Source of the DNA: Alcaligenaceae bacterium
GTDB taxonomy: Bacteria > Pseudomonadota > Gammaproteobacteria > Burkholderiales > Burkholderiaceae_B
DNA length: 64,000 nucleotides
Direction: 5' to 3'
Assembly (NCBI GenBank): GCA_013416435.1
Contig: JACCEN010000011.1
Location: forward strand, 1-64,000
Shown piece after piece: positions 44,425-53,274 of this stretch (position 1 is the first letter of the stretch; every line of letters starts with the position of its first letter). Below the pieces are notes generated by a model. The model was given only the letters and a program-made list of their open reading frames with translations, searched no databases and was not told the origin of the DNA. The translations under genes were made by a program, and so were the position numbers.

Positions 44425-44507
44425 AGTGTGTCCCATGTATTCGATCCGGGCGGAACGCCCGGCAGGGGAATTAGACGCCATCGTGATATAAACATCCATT
44501 CGCTTAT

Positions 44508-44517
44508 TTTGATCAAA
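44508..44517. promoter_or_regulatory. Palindrome in divergent promoter of the CoA-transferase operon
   Basis: TTTGATCAAA is a perfect 10-bp palindrome about midway in the short region between the dehydrogenase and LysR genes, with further partial symmetry outside (TTAT on the left, ATAA on the right). It is a candidate site for the adjacent LysR protein. Confidence 0.4.
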
Positions 44518-44537
44518 CGATAACTTCCAGGAATGAA

Positions 44538-45449
44538 TTGAATATCGAATTTCGTGATCTGCGCTATTTCGAAACCATCGCGGAGCTCAAGCACCTTGGG
44601 CAGGCGTCGGAGGCGCTCCATCGCAGCCAGCCTGCGCTGACGAAATGCATACAGCGCCTTGAGGAAGAGCTGGGCGCGCCGCTATTCGAACGCAAGGGCC
44701 GCGGCCTGGCGTTGACGGCGGTGGGCAAGGAGTTCTACCTGCGCGCGAAGAAAATAAGGGAAACCAGCGATCATCACCTGAACGGCATGGAAGACTTCAT
44801 CGCCGGATCCGCCGGCAGAGTACGCATCGGCTGCGGTCCGATCACGGCCGACTATCTCCTTCCCACCGTGTGCGCGCTGGCATTGCGCCATGCGCCGAAC
44901 ATATCGCTGGAGATCACCATAGGCACCAACTACGAGCTCAAGGAGGGTATCCGCCAAGAGCAGCTGGACATGATCGTCGGCGTGATCTCGACCGACGACG
45001 AGTTCGTCAACCAGGGTTTCATCGACGATATCGTCGTCGTGGCGGCAAGCGAAGGCCATCCCATCTTTGCGCAGCCTTCCATCCGGCTGGAAGACTTGCT
45101 GGAATATCATTGGATACTTCCCACGCCGCCCGTCGAAAGCCGGAAATGGCTGGACAGGGTATTCGTGGCAAACAATCTGCCCAAGCCGATCACGCATATC
45201 GAGGCAAACACGCTTCCTTCGATCCACGATCTCATTGCCAGCACGGAGCTTCTTTGTTTCCTGTCGAAGCTGACGCTCGACCATCCCAAGACACGCGGGC
45301 TGTTGAAAGAAGTCAGGCTGAAGGAAACCACCATGGTGCGCAAGCTGGGGATCACCTACCCGCATGGCACGCTGACCCCGGCAACCGGCAGAATCATCGA
45401 ACTATTGAATCAGCATCACAAGAAAGGTCGGCGGCCCAGGCTCAAATAG
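44538..45449 (+). CDS. LysR-type regulator of the CoA-transferase operon
   Basis: The 303-residue protein starts from TTG with MNIEFRDLRYFETIAELKHL and has the LysR helix-turn-helix (GQASEALHRSQPALTKCIQRLEEELGAPLFERKGRG). An ATG at 44533 is out of frame and meets a stop at once, so TTG is the likely start, with AGGA about 5 bp upstream. The effector domain (RVRIGCGPITADYLLPTVCALALR) is complete. It faces the five-gene operon, so it most likely controls that operon in response to its substrate. Confidence 0.88.
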   Translation: MNIEFRDLRYFETIAELKHLGQASEALHRSQPALTKCIQRLEEELGAPLFERKGRGLALTAVGKEFYLRAKKIRETSDHHLNGMEDFIAGSAGRVRIGCGPITADYLLPTVCALALRHAPNISLEITIGTNYELKEGIRQEQLDMIVGVISTDDEFVNQGFIDDIVVVAASEGHPIFAQPSIRLEDLLEYHWILPTPPVESRKWLDRVFVANNLPKPITHIEANTLPSIHDLIASTELLCFLSKLTLDHPKTRGLLKEVRLKETTMVRKLGITYPHGTLTPATGRIIELLNQHHKKGRRPRLK

Positions 45450-45539
45450 GGCTTTTCCGGGGGCAACCGACAAATGGCACCATGAAATTTTAAAAAGTGG
45501 ATCTACTTCATGGGGCCATTTTGGCTTTTAATAATCCCA

Positions 45540-45626
45540 GGAGCCTGTCGGGCTTGGATCGTCGATAGCGAAAATCGGCCGCTGCGGTCGATTTGCCGCC
45601 GACGATTTCCAAGTCCGACAGGCTCC
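45540..45626. repeat. 87-bp nearly perfect inverted repeat upstream of gabT
   Basis: GGAGCCTGTCGG (45540-45551) pairs with CCGACAGGCTCC (45615-45626), and the pairing continues inward through CTTGG/CCAAG, ATCGTCG/CGACGAT and AATCGG/TCGATT to a centre at CCGCTGCGG (45579-45587). Only a few mismatches and small bulges break the stem. It ends about 70 bp before the gabT start, so it could form in the gabT leader RNA or be a repeat element of the REP type. No T-tract follows on either side. Confidence 0.8.
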
Positions 45627-45694
45627 CAGGCCTGCTGACGACAGGATTTTCTTCTCGCCCCATCGGGGCAACTCACGGACTTGTTGAGATCGCC

Positions 45695-46960
45695 ATGAAA
45701 AACCTTGACTTGAATACCCGCCGCTCCATTGCCACGCCCAAGGGCGTGGGTGTCATGTGCAATTTTTATGCGGAACGCGCTGAAAACGCCACCCTGTGGG
45801 ACGCGGACGGCAAAGAGTACATCGACTTCGCGGGCGGCATCGCGGTACTGAACACCGGCCATTGCCATCCCAAGGTGAAGGCCGCCATCGCGAAACAGCT
45901 GGACCACTTCACGCACACCGCCTACCAGATCGTGCCGTACGAAAGCTATGTGGCGCTGGCTGAGCGCGTCAACGCCATCGCCCCGATTTCCGGGCTGAAG
46001 AAAACCGCCTTCTTCACCACCGGCGTCGAAGCAGTCGAGAACGCCGTGAAAATCGCGCGCAGCCACACAGGGCGGTCGGGCGTGGTGGCCTTCACCGGCG
46101 GCTTTCACGGCCGCACACTGCTGGGCATGGCGCTGACCGGCAAAGTGGCGCCCTACAAGCTTTCCTTTGGCCCGATGCCCAACGACATCTTCCATGTCCC
46201 GTTTCCGACGGTCGCGCAAGACATCAGCGTGGCCGACTCCCTGAAAGCGCTGAATCTCCTTTTCCAGAGCGACATCGATCCCAAGCGGGTCGCCGCCATC
46301 ATCATCGAACCCGTGCAAGGCGAAGGCGGTTTCAACATCACGCCTCCGGAGCTCATGACGGCACTGCGCCAGATCTGCGACGAGCACGGCATATTGCTCA
46401 TTGCCGATGAAGTGCAGACAGGCTTCGCACGCACCGGCAAGCTGTTCGCGATGGAGCACCATTCCGTGCAAGCCGACATCATGTGCATCGCCAAGAGCCT
46501 GGGCGGGGGCATGCCCATCTCGGGTGTCGTGGGCCGTGCCGAAGTCATGGACAGCCCCGCCCCCGGCGGACTGGGCGGCACCTATGCAGGCAACCCGCTG
46601 GCTGTCGCCGCCGCGCACGCCGTGCTCGACATCATCCAGGAAGAGAAACTGTGCGAACGCGCGAACCAATTGGGGCAGAAGCTCATGAGCCGCCTCAACG
46701 ACCTGCGCGCCTCCTGCCCAGCCATTGCCGACGTGCGCGGACTGGGTTCCATGGTGGCCCTGGAACTCAATGACCCCAGCACCGGCGCGCCCGACGCCGC
46801 GCGCGTCAAACAGGTCCAGGACAAGGCGATCGAACAGGGGCTGATCCTGCTCAGCTGCGGCGTCTATGGAAATGTATTGCGCTTCCTGTACCCTCTTACC
46901 ATTCCCGACGAACAATTCGACCGGGCGCTGGACATCCTGGCCGCCACGCTGAGCGCTTAA
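45695..46960 (+). CDS. gabT: 4-aminobutyrate aminotransferase
   Basis: The 421-residue class III PLP aminotransferase starts MKNLDLNTRRSIATPKGVGVM. It has the GabT pattern: FAGGIAVLNTGHCHP, FFTTGVEAVENAVKIARSHTGR, FTGGFHGRT, LLIADEVQTGFARTG and the PLP lysine in CIAKSLGGGMP (about residue 268), then GGTYAGNPLA. It converts GABA and 2-oxoglutarate to succinate semialdehyde and glutamate. gabD follows 23 bp downstream. Related enzymes also accept 5-aminovalerate, so that substrate is possible. Confidence 0.94.
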   Translation: MKNLDLNTRRSIATPKGVGVMCNFYAERAENATLWDADGKEYIDFAGGIAVLNTGHCHPKVKAAIAKQLDHFTHTAYQIVPYESYVALAERVNAIAPISGLKKTAFFTTGVEAVENAVKIARSHTGRSGVVAFTGGFHGRTLLGMALTGKVAPYKLSFGPMPNDIFHVPFPTVAQDISVADSLKALNLLFQSDIDPKRVAAIIIEPVQGEGGFNITPPELMTALRQICDEHGILLIADEVQTGFARTGKLFAMEHHSVQADIMCIAKSLGGGMPISGVVGRAEVMDSPAPGGLGGTYAGNPLAVAAAHAVLDIIQEEKLCERANQLGQKLMSRLNDLRASCPAIADVRGLGSMVALELNDPSTGAPDAARVKQVQDKAIEQGLILLSCGVYGNVLRFLYPLTIPDEQFDRALDILAATLSA

Positions 46961-46983
46961 CCCTACACAACCAAGGATCATCC

Positions 46984-48453
46984 ATGACACAACAGGTTCC
47001 AGCACTGAACAGACCGGACCTCCTCAGACAGGCATGCTATATCAATGGGCAGTGGCAAGCCGCGAACGGTGCGGACGCCATCGCGGTGAACAACCCCGCT
47101 TCCGGCACGATCATCGCCTCCGTTCCCAGGCTCGGGCGCAAAGAAACCGAACAGGCCATCGCCGGCGCCCAGGCGGCACTGCGCCCATGGTCCGCCAAGA
47201 CCGGCAAGGAGCGCGCCGCCATCCTGATGAAATGGGCCCAGCTCATGCTGCAGAACCAGCACGACCTGGGCGCCCTCATGACTTCCGAGCAAGGCAAGCC
47301 GCTGGCCGAAGCCGTGGGCGAAGTCACCTACGCCGCGTCTTTCCTGGAATGGTTCGCCGAAGAGGCCAAGCGCATCGAGGGCGATGTAATCCAAAGCCCT
47401 AAAGCCGGGCAGCGTCTCATGGCGCTCAAGCAGCCCATCGGCGTATGCGCGGCCATCACCCCCTGGAACTTCCCGGCCGCGATGATCACCCGCAAGGTCG
47501 GGCCCGCCCTGGCCGCAGGCTGCACCATGATCGTCAAGCCGGCCGAACAAACGCCCCTGACCGCGCTGGCCCTCGCCGTGCTCGCCGAAGAAGCGGGCGT
47601 GCCGCCCGGAGTGCTGCAAGTCCTGACGGGCGACGCCCGCGAGATCGGCGGCGCCCTGTGCGACAGCGACGTGGTCCGCAAGCTCAGCTTCACCGGGTCC
47701 ACCGAAGTGGGCCGCATCCTGATGCAGCAATGCGCACCCACCATCAAGAAGCTGTCCCTGGAGCTGGGCGGCAATGCGCCCTTCATCGTGTTTCCCGACG
47801 CCGACCTCGACAGCGCGGTCGACGGCATCATGGCGTCCAAGTACCGCAACACCGGCCAGACCTGCGTATGCGCCAATCGGATTTACGTGCATGACGACGT
47901 CTACGAAGACGTGCTCAAGCGCTTGACGGCGAAGGTCCAGGGCATGAAGACGGGCGACGGCTTCAGCGAAGGCGTCACGCAAGGCCCCCTGATCGACGAC
48001 GACGCCGTGAAGAAGGTCAAGGAACATATTGCCGACGCCCTGAGTAAAGGCGCGAAAGTCGTCACCGGCGGCAAACCGCACTCGCTGGGCGGCACCTTCT
48101 TCGAGCCCACCATCGTCCGCGACGTCACCCATGACATGAAGTTTTCCTGCGAGGAAACCTTCGGCCCCGTGGCGCCGCTGTTCCGGTTCAAGGACGAAGA
48201 AGAAGTCCTGTCGATGGCCAACGACACCATCTTCGGCCTGGCTGCGTACTTCTACACGCGCGACTATGCAAGGATATGGCGCGTATCCGAAGGCCTGGAA
48301 TACGGGATCGTGGGCATCAACACCGGCATCATCTCCAATGAAGTCGGCCCCTTCGGCGGCGTCAAGCAGTCCGGCCTGGGACGCGAAGGGTCCAAGTACG
48401 GAATCGATGAGTACCTGGAACTGAAGTATCTTTGCATCGACCTTGGGGTTTAA
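46984..48453 (+). CDS. gabD: Succinate-semialdehyde dehydrogenase
   Basis: The 489-residue aldehyde dehydrogenase has ITPWNFPAAMITRKVGPALAAG, the NAD(P)-binding FTGSTEVGR, the catalytic Glu in LELGGNAPFIVF and the nucleophile Cys in NTGQTCVCANR. The sequence is close to E. coli-type GabD, including the C-terminal VGPFGGVKQSGLGREGSKYG. It oxidises succinate semialdehyde to succinate, completing the GABA shunt begun by gabT. It forms a two-gene operon with gabT and ends at a repeat cluster convergent with the MocR gene. Confidence 0.94.
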   Translation: MTQQVPALNRPDLLRQACYINGQWQAANGADAIAVNNPASGTIIASVPRLGRKETEQAIAGAQAALRPWSAKTGKERAAILMKWAQLMLQNQHDLGALMTSEQGKPLAEAVGEVTYAASFLEWFAEEAKRIEGDVIQSPKAGQRLMALKQPIGVCAAITPWNFPAAMITRKVGPALAAGCTMIVKPAEQTPLTALALAVLAEEAGVPPGVLQVLTGDAREIGGALCDSDVVRKLSFTGSTEVGRILMQQCAPTIKKLSLELGGNAPFIVFPDADLDSAVDGIMASKYRNTGQTCVCANRIYVHDDVYEDVLKRLTAKVQGMKTGDGFSEGVTQGPLIDDDAVKKVKEHIADALSKGAKVVTGGKPHSLGGTFFEPTIVRDVTHDMKFSCEETFGPVAPLFRFKDEEEVLSMANDTIFGLAAYFYTRDYARIWRVSEGLEYGIVGINTGIISNEVGPFGGVKQSGLGREGSKYGIDEYLELKYLCIDLGV

Positions 48454-48461
48454 ACCTGCAG

Positions 48462-48557
48462 GGGGTCAGACCCCATAGGGTCTGACCCCAGGCGCATCGG
48501 GGGGTCGGACCCCTAGCATGGAGGGGGTCAGACCCTATCGGGTCTGACCCCGACCCC
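48462..48557. repeat. GGGGTCAGACCCC-family repeat cluster 7
   Basis: Hairpins GGGGTCAGACCCC-ata-GGGTCTGACCCC (48462-48488) and GGGGTCAGACCCtatcGGGTCTGACCCC (about 48525-48551) flank a half unit GGGGTCGGACCCC. The cluster fills the gap between the convergent gabD and MocR genes. Confidence 0.9.
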
Positions 48558-48563
48558 TGCCCA

Positions 48564-50114
48564 TCACGCGCCGCTCCAGGCGCCTTCGTTGATCATGCTG
48601 CTCGATTTTCGGGGTTGCTGCCGCGACCGGCTGACGTGGTCCAGGGCGGGCATGATGGCCGACACGAGCGTCTGGAAGGCGGGTCCGATGACATGGTCGG
48701 GCACGCAGGCATAGCCGAAAATGAGGCCCGGCCGTCCGCCGCCGCCGGCGTAGTAGCGCGACAGCGGCCTGATGGAAATGCCCAGCGAGCGCGCCGCAAG
48801 CACGATGCCGACATCATCCGTGCCTTCGGGCAGATGCATGACCAGGTGCAGCCCCGCCTCGTGCGTGGATATCGGCCAATCGCCGCCGAAATGCTGCAGG
48901 ATGGCATCGCGAAGCAGGACCTGCCGGCGCGCGTACTGGGTTCGCATCCGCCGGATGTGCCCCGCATAGTGCCCATCGTTCATGAAGTCCGCCAGGACAG
49001 CCTGGTCGATCAGCCGGCCTTCCCGGTACAGCTCGGACAAGCCCGTGCCGAAATGCGCGCTCAAGACTTTGGGCAATACCATGAACCCCAGCCGCAATCC
49101 CGGAAAGAGCGTCTTCGAAAACGTACCCAGGTAGATGACACGATCATTGCTGTCCAGTCCCTGCAGCGATGCGATCGGGCGGCCATCGAAGCGGAACTCG
49201 CTGTCGTAATCGTCTTCGATGATCCAGATATTGTTGCGATGCGCATATTCCAGCAACATGCGTCGCCGGCTCAGGCTCATGACCGTGCCCAGCGGGTATT
49301 GATGCGAAGGCGTGACGAACATGAAGCGCGGCGGCGTCTGCATCTGCTCCTCGCTGGGGGCCATGCCTTCGTCGTCCACATCGATGGGCAGGACCCGGAT
49401 GCCGTTCGCCTTCAACACGGTGCGCGCTCCCCAATATGCGGGGTTTTCGATCCATGCAACTTCGTTGCCATCGCCCAGCAGGCCGGCGATCAGGCTCAGC
49501 GACTGATGGATCCCATTGGTCACGACGACCTGGTCGGGCTCGCAGTCCACGGATCGCGCCAGCCGCAGATGCTGGGCCAAGGCGGTGCGCAAAGGCAGGT
49601 AGCCCGGCCCATGCGAATAGGTCAGCAGGCCGGGCTCGGGCTTGCGCCAGCGCCGCCTCATCAGGCGAGACCAGACTTCGTGCGGGAACAGCGACACGTC
49701 GGGCACGCCGGGAGTGAAAGCGCCCCATTGCACGCTGGAGGCCTGCGCGTTGCGCACCAGTTCCGCGCCCCGCCGCGACAAGGCAAGATGCGGCGGCACC
49801 ACCACCGTGGCGTTCGATCGCGCCGGATCGCGCGCCGGCAGCGAGGGCACCGTGTCGGAAACAAAGGTTCCGCTGCCGGTCGTTGACACGACATAGCCCT
49901 CGGACTGCAGTTGCTCATATGCGCCCAGCACGGTATTGCGCGACAGGCCTGTTTCCTTCGACAGCACGCGGCTGGCGGGTAGTTTGGTACCCGCGCGCAG
50001 GTCGCCCGACAGTATCAATTGGCGCAATGTGTCATATAACTGCCTGGCAAGCGATACGGCTCCTTTACGCTCAAGGTTTTGCAGCAAATATTCTGACAAA
50101 ATCACTTCACGCAT
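48564..50114 (-). CDS. MocR/GabR-type regulator (GntR helix-turn-helix plus aminotransferase domain)
   Basis: The 516-residue protein has an N-terminal GntR-type winged helix (LARQLYDTLRQLILSGDLRAGTKLPASR, then LSRNTVLGAYEQLQSEGYV), a linker, and a class I aminotransferase-like domain with the PLP lysine in GTFSKTLFPGLRLGF and the ENPAYWG and EDDYDSEFR segments. MocR proteins use PLP or an amine-PLP adduct as a signal; GabR of Bacillus activates gabTD in response to GABA and PLP. It lies next to gabTD and divergent from the M20/ABC operon, so control of both is plausible. Confidence 0.92.
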   Translation of the reverse strand: MREVILSEYLLQNLERKGAVSLARQLYDTLRQLILSGDLRAGTKLPASRVLSKETGLSRNTVLGAYEQLQSEGYVVSTTGSGTFVSDTVPSLPARDPARSNATVVVPPHLALSRRGAELVRNAQASSVQWGAFTPGVPDVSLFPHEVWSRLMRRRWRKPEPGLLTYSHGPGYLPLRTALAQHLRLARSVDCEPDQVVVTNGIHQSLSLIAGLLGDGNEVAWIENPAYWGARTVLKANGIRVLPIDVDDEGMAPSEEQMQTPPRFMFVTPSHQYPLGTVMSLSRRRMLLEYAHRNNIWIIEDDYDSEFRFDGRPIASLQGLDSNDRVIYLGTFSKTLFPGLRLGFMVLPKVLSAHFGTGLSELYREGRLIDQAVLADFMNDGHYAGHIRRMRTQYARRQVLLRDAILQHFGGDWPISTHEAGLHLVMHLPEGTDDVGIVLAARSLGISIRPLSRYYAGGGGRPGLIFGYACVPDHVIGPAFQTLVSAIMPALDHVSRSRQQPRKSSSMINEGAWSGA

Positions 50115-50155
50115 AATGGCTCCGTAAAGAATTCAGGTAATGGACCTTTATAGAG

Positions 50156-50198
50156 TACCAAATGTCATCTACCTTTGTGTCTCGGCATTGCGATACCT
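50156..50198. promoter_or_regulatory. Candidate direct-repeat site for the MocR regulator
   Basis: TACCA (50156-50160), TACCT (50170-50174) and TACCT (50194-50198) repeat in the same orientation in the 113-bp region between the MocR and M20 genes. GabR in Bacillus binds two direct ATACCA repeats. The similarity is short and the spacing differs, so the match is tentative. Confidence 0.25.
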
Positions 50199-50227
50199 AA
50201 AAGAATAATTTTCCAAGGGGACAAGCA

Positions 50228-51592
50228 TTGGAGCTGGACACCAGACAGATCACGGCGGCGATCGACGCGCTCGAGCCCTATATGATCGAAACGCTCTCGG
50301 CATTCGTCAGGGCGGAAAGCCCGTCGGGCGCGGAAGAACCGGCGGCAGTGTTCATGGAACAGGCATTGCGCGAACTGGGGCTGGAGCCGGAGCGCATCAC
50401 GCTCGACAACGCGCTCCTGAAGGATCTTCCCCTGTTCGCCTGCCCTTGTTCTCCTGACAACGGCCGCTACAACCTTCTTGCCCGCCACGTGCCCGAACAG
50501 GCCACCGGCCGTTCCGTGCTGTTCAACGGCCACCTCGACGTGGTCCCCACCGGCCCCGAAAGAATGTGGTCCAACCCGCCTTTCAGCCCTGTCGTCAAGG
50601 ACGGCTGGCTCTATGGCCGCGGCAGCGGCGACATGAAAGCGGGCATCGTCTGCTCCATGGCCGCCTTCAAGGCGCTCAAGGACCTGGGGCTGCAGCCCGC
50701 CGCCACCGTGGGCTTCAACGCCGTCCTGAACGAGGAAGACGGCGGAAATGGCTCCCTGGCCACCATTCATGCGCTCAAGAACGCCCTGGCCAAAGCCAGG
50801 CTTCAGGACTTCGACGCCGCCATCATTCCGGAACCCTTCGGCGAAACGATGCTGTCGGCCCAGGTAGGCGTGTTCTGGATGTTCGTCGAACTGACCGGGC
50901 GCCCCGCGCATGTGGCCTACATGAGCAAAGGCGTGAACCCCATTGAGGCGGGCATCGCCGTCATGGCCGACCTGAAAGAGCTCGAGGCCGAGTGGAACTT
51001 ACCGGAAAACCGTCCCGCACTGTTCAAGGACGAACCGCATCCCATCAATTTCAACCTGGGCAGGATAGAAGGCGGTGAATGGAACTCCTCCGTTCCATGC
51101 ACCTGCACGCTGGGCACGCGCATCAGTTTCTTTCCCGACATGAGCCCCGACGAAGCCAAGCGCATCGTCGGCGAACGCGTGCGCGCAACCGTGGCCCGGC
51201 TGAACAGTTCGCTGGACCTCAATCTGCGTTTCGAAGGCCAGTTCGCACCCGGCTGCGAATTCGACCTGGAAGCTCCCGCCATGCGCGCGCTGGCCCAAGC
51301 GCATGCCAAGGTCACTGGCGCCGAGCCCGAGCGCATCGCCTGCACGGCATGCACCGACGCCCGGCATTTCCGACTCATGACCGACATCCCCGTCACCTGC
51401 TACGGCCCGCTGGCCAAGGACATCCACGGCATCGACGAGTGCGTGTCCCTGGACAGCATGAAGCGCGTCGCCGCCACAATGGTCCAGTTCATCGTCGACT
51501 GGTGCGGCGTGCAAGATTATCCGCAGTACCGCAACAAGCTGTCGTTATCCATCCATACCCACTTGCTGGATTCCAAAGGGAGACATCTATGA
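50228..51592 (+). CDS. M20-family deacylase (ArgE/DapE-like)
   Basis: The 454-residue metallohydrolase of the M20/M28 clan has the zinc motifs VLFNGHLDVVPTG (His and Asp), YGRGSGDMKAG (bridging Asp) and NAVLNEEDGGNGS (Glu-Glu), a dimerisation domain with GRPAHVAY, and the C-terminal zinc His in GPLAKDIHGIDECV. It removes acyl groups from N-acylated amino acids or amines. The start is TTG with AAGGGGA about 6 bp upstream. The stop overlaps the ABC receptor start as ATGA, so hydrolase and importer are tightly coupled, suggesting that the imported compound is an N-acyl amine or a peptide. Confidence 0.87.
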   Translation: MELDTRQITAAIDALEPYMIETLSAFVRAESPSGAEEPAAVFMEQALRELGLEPERITLDNALLKDLPLFACPCSPDNGRYNLLARHVPEQATGRSVLFNGHLDVVPTGPERMWSNPPFSPVVKDGWLYGRGSGDMKAGIVCSMAAFKALKDLGLQPAATVGFNAVLNEEDGGNGSLATIHALKNALAKARLQDFDAAIIPEPFGETMLSAQVGVFWMFVELTGRPAHVAYMSKGVNPIEAGIAVMADLKELEAEWNLPENRPALFKDEPHPINFNLGRIEGGEWNSSVPCTCTLGTRISFFPDMSPDEAKRIVGERVRATVARLNSSLDLNLRFEGQFAPGCEFDLEAPAMRALAQAHAKVTGAEPERIACTACTDARHFRLMTDIPVTCYGPLAKDIHGIDECVSLDSMKRVAATMVQFIVDWCGVQDYPQYRNKLSLSIHTHLLDSKGRHL

Positions 51593-53157
51593 AAATTAAA
51601 AAATGGTTCAAACTAAGCTTGGGCGCCATGGCCATGAGCCTGGCGGTGAATGGCGCAATCGCCCAGACCAAGGGCGGCTCGCTCAGCATGATTGTTCAGC
51701 CCGAGCCTCCGATACTGATTCCTGCGCTCAACCAGCAGGCCCCCACACAATACGTTGCGGGCAAGATCTACGAAAGCCTGCTGACCTATACGCACGACCT
51801 CAAGCCCCAGCCCGGGCTGGCGAAGTCCTGGGAGGTCTCGCCCGATGGTTTGAGCTACACCTTCCACTTGAATTCCGGCGTCAAATGGCACGACGGCAAG
51901 CCGTTCACCGCCGACGACGTGGTATTTTCGCTGGCTGAAATGCTGCCCAAGACACACGGGCGCGCCCGCGTCATCCTGGCCAAGTACGTCGACTCCGTCA
52001 AGAAAGTCGACGACCTGACCGTACAGATCAAGCTCAAGAGCCCCTTCGCGGCCTTCATGATCATGTTCGAGCCCGGCTTCGCCCCCATGATGCCCAAGCA
52101 CGTCTATGAGGGGGCCGATTACGCCACCAACCCGGCCAACCAGAAACCCATCGGCACCGGGCCGTTCATGTTCAAGGAATGGAAACGCGGCGAATACATC
52201 AAGCTCGAACGCAATCCCAATTACTGGAAGGAAGGCAAGCCCTATCTCGACGAGCTCATTTTCAACGTCATTCCCGACTCCGCTTCGCGCGCCGTCGCCT
52301 TCGAACAAGGCACGGTCGACGTTCTGCGCGGCGGCGACGTCGACAACGTCGACATCAAGCGCCTGCGCGCCATGCCCAACGTGGACTACACCACCAAGGG
52401 CTGGGAAATGTTCTCGCCCCAGGCCTACCTGATCTTCAACGAGCGCAAGCCGCCGTTCGACAACGTCAAGGTGCGGCAGGCAGTCATGGCCGCCATGAAC
52501 CGCAAGCTGATCGTGAACAACATCTTCTTCGGCCTGGGCCAGATTTCCACCGGCCCCTTCGTCGCCACGGAAATGTTCTACGACAAGAACATGCCTTCCC
52601 TGGACTTCGACATGAAGAAAGCGCGCGCGCTGATCAAGGAATCGGGCATCAACCCGGGCGACTACACCATCCGGCATCTCAGCTTCCCGTATGGCGCCAC
52701 CTGGGAACGCCTGGATGAATACACCAAGCAGAGCCTGGAACAGCTGGGCTTCAAGGTGAACCTCGAAGCCACCGACGCCGGCGGCTGGGCCAGCCGCACG
52801 GGCAACTGGGACTTCGACCTGACCACCACCTACGCCTACCAGTACGGCGACCCGGCGCTGGGCGTCGAGCGTTTCCATATTGCCTCGAACATCGTGAAAG
52901 GTTCGCCTTTCGCGAACGTCCAGGGCTATAACAATCCGGAGCTCGACAAAGTCTGGAGCGCCGCCGCTTCGGAAACCGATCCCGCAAAGCGTCAGGAACT
53001 CTACACCCAGATCCAGAAGAAGCTGGTCGAGGACGTTTCGCTGGGCTATCTGGTCGACATGGAATTCCCCACGCTTTCAAGGAGCAAGGTCAAGAACCTC
53101 GTGAAGACCGCCATCGGCCTGAACGAATCGTTCGATGATGTGTACATAGAGAAGTAA
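51589..53157 (+). CDS. Peptide/amine-type ABC transporter substrate-binding protein
   Basis: The 522-residue family 5 solute-binding protein has a signal peptide (MKIKKWFKLSLGAMAMSLAVNGAIAQ) and the conserved motifs YESLLTYTHDLKPQPGLAKSW, SGVKWHDGKPFTADDVVFSL and NQKPIGTGPFMFKEWKRGE. Such proteins bind di/oligopeptides, nickel or cationic amines. The ATG at 51589 overlaps the M20 gene by 4 nt. It is followed by a 117-bp gap with a strong stem-loop before the first permease gene. Confidence 0.93.
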   Translation: MKIKKWFKLSLGAMAMSLAVNGAIAQTKGGSLSMIVQPEPPILIPALNQQAPTQYVAGKIYESLLTYTHDLKPQPGLAKSWEVSPDGLSYTFHLNSGVKWHDGKPFTADDVVFSLAEMLPKTHGRARVILAKYVDSVKKVDDLTVQIKLKSPFAAFMIMFEPGFAPMMPKHVYEGADYATNPANQKPIGTGPFMFKEWKRGEYIKLERNPNYWKEGKPYLDELIFNVIPDSASRAVAFEQGTVDVLRGGDVDNVDIKRLRAMPNVDYTTKGWEMFSPQAYLIFNERKPPFDNVKVRQAVMAAMNRKLIVNNIFFGLGQISTGPFVATEMFYDKNMPSLDFDMKKARALIKESGINPGDYTIRHLSFPYGATWERLDEYTKQSLEQLGFKVNLEATDAGGWASRTGNWDFDLTTTYAYQYGDPALGVERFHIASNIVKGSPFANVQGYNNPELDKVWSAAASETDPAKRQELYTQIQKKLVEDVSLGYLVDMEFPTLSRSKVKNLVKTAIGLNESFDDVYIEK

Positions 53158-53165
53158 TCCTTTTC

Positions 53166-53203
53166 CGGCCGGCGGCGCAGCCACTCGCTCGCCCCGCCGG
53201 CCG
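53166..53203. repeat. GC-rich stem-loop after the receptor gene
   Basis: CGGCCGGCGG (53166-53175) and CCGCCGGCCG (53194-53203) make a perfect 10-bp stem with an 18-nt loop, starting 8 bp after the receptor stop codon. There is no T-tract. Such stem-loops between binding-protein and permease genes can raise receptor mRNA stability relative to the membrane genes. Confidence 0.6.
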
Positions 53204-53274
53204 AGAATACCGGGGCGGTCAAGGCTAAAAGCCCGAAGGCCCCGGCCTTTCGTGTACATATCGGTGCTTCGCCT

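Noticed and set aside
45503-47005. Long open frame antisense to gabT (about 500 codons)
   Set aside because: It covers a clear gabT gene and the hairpin and shows no domain; a compositional artefact.
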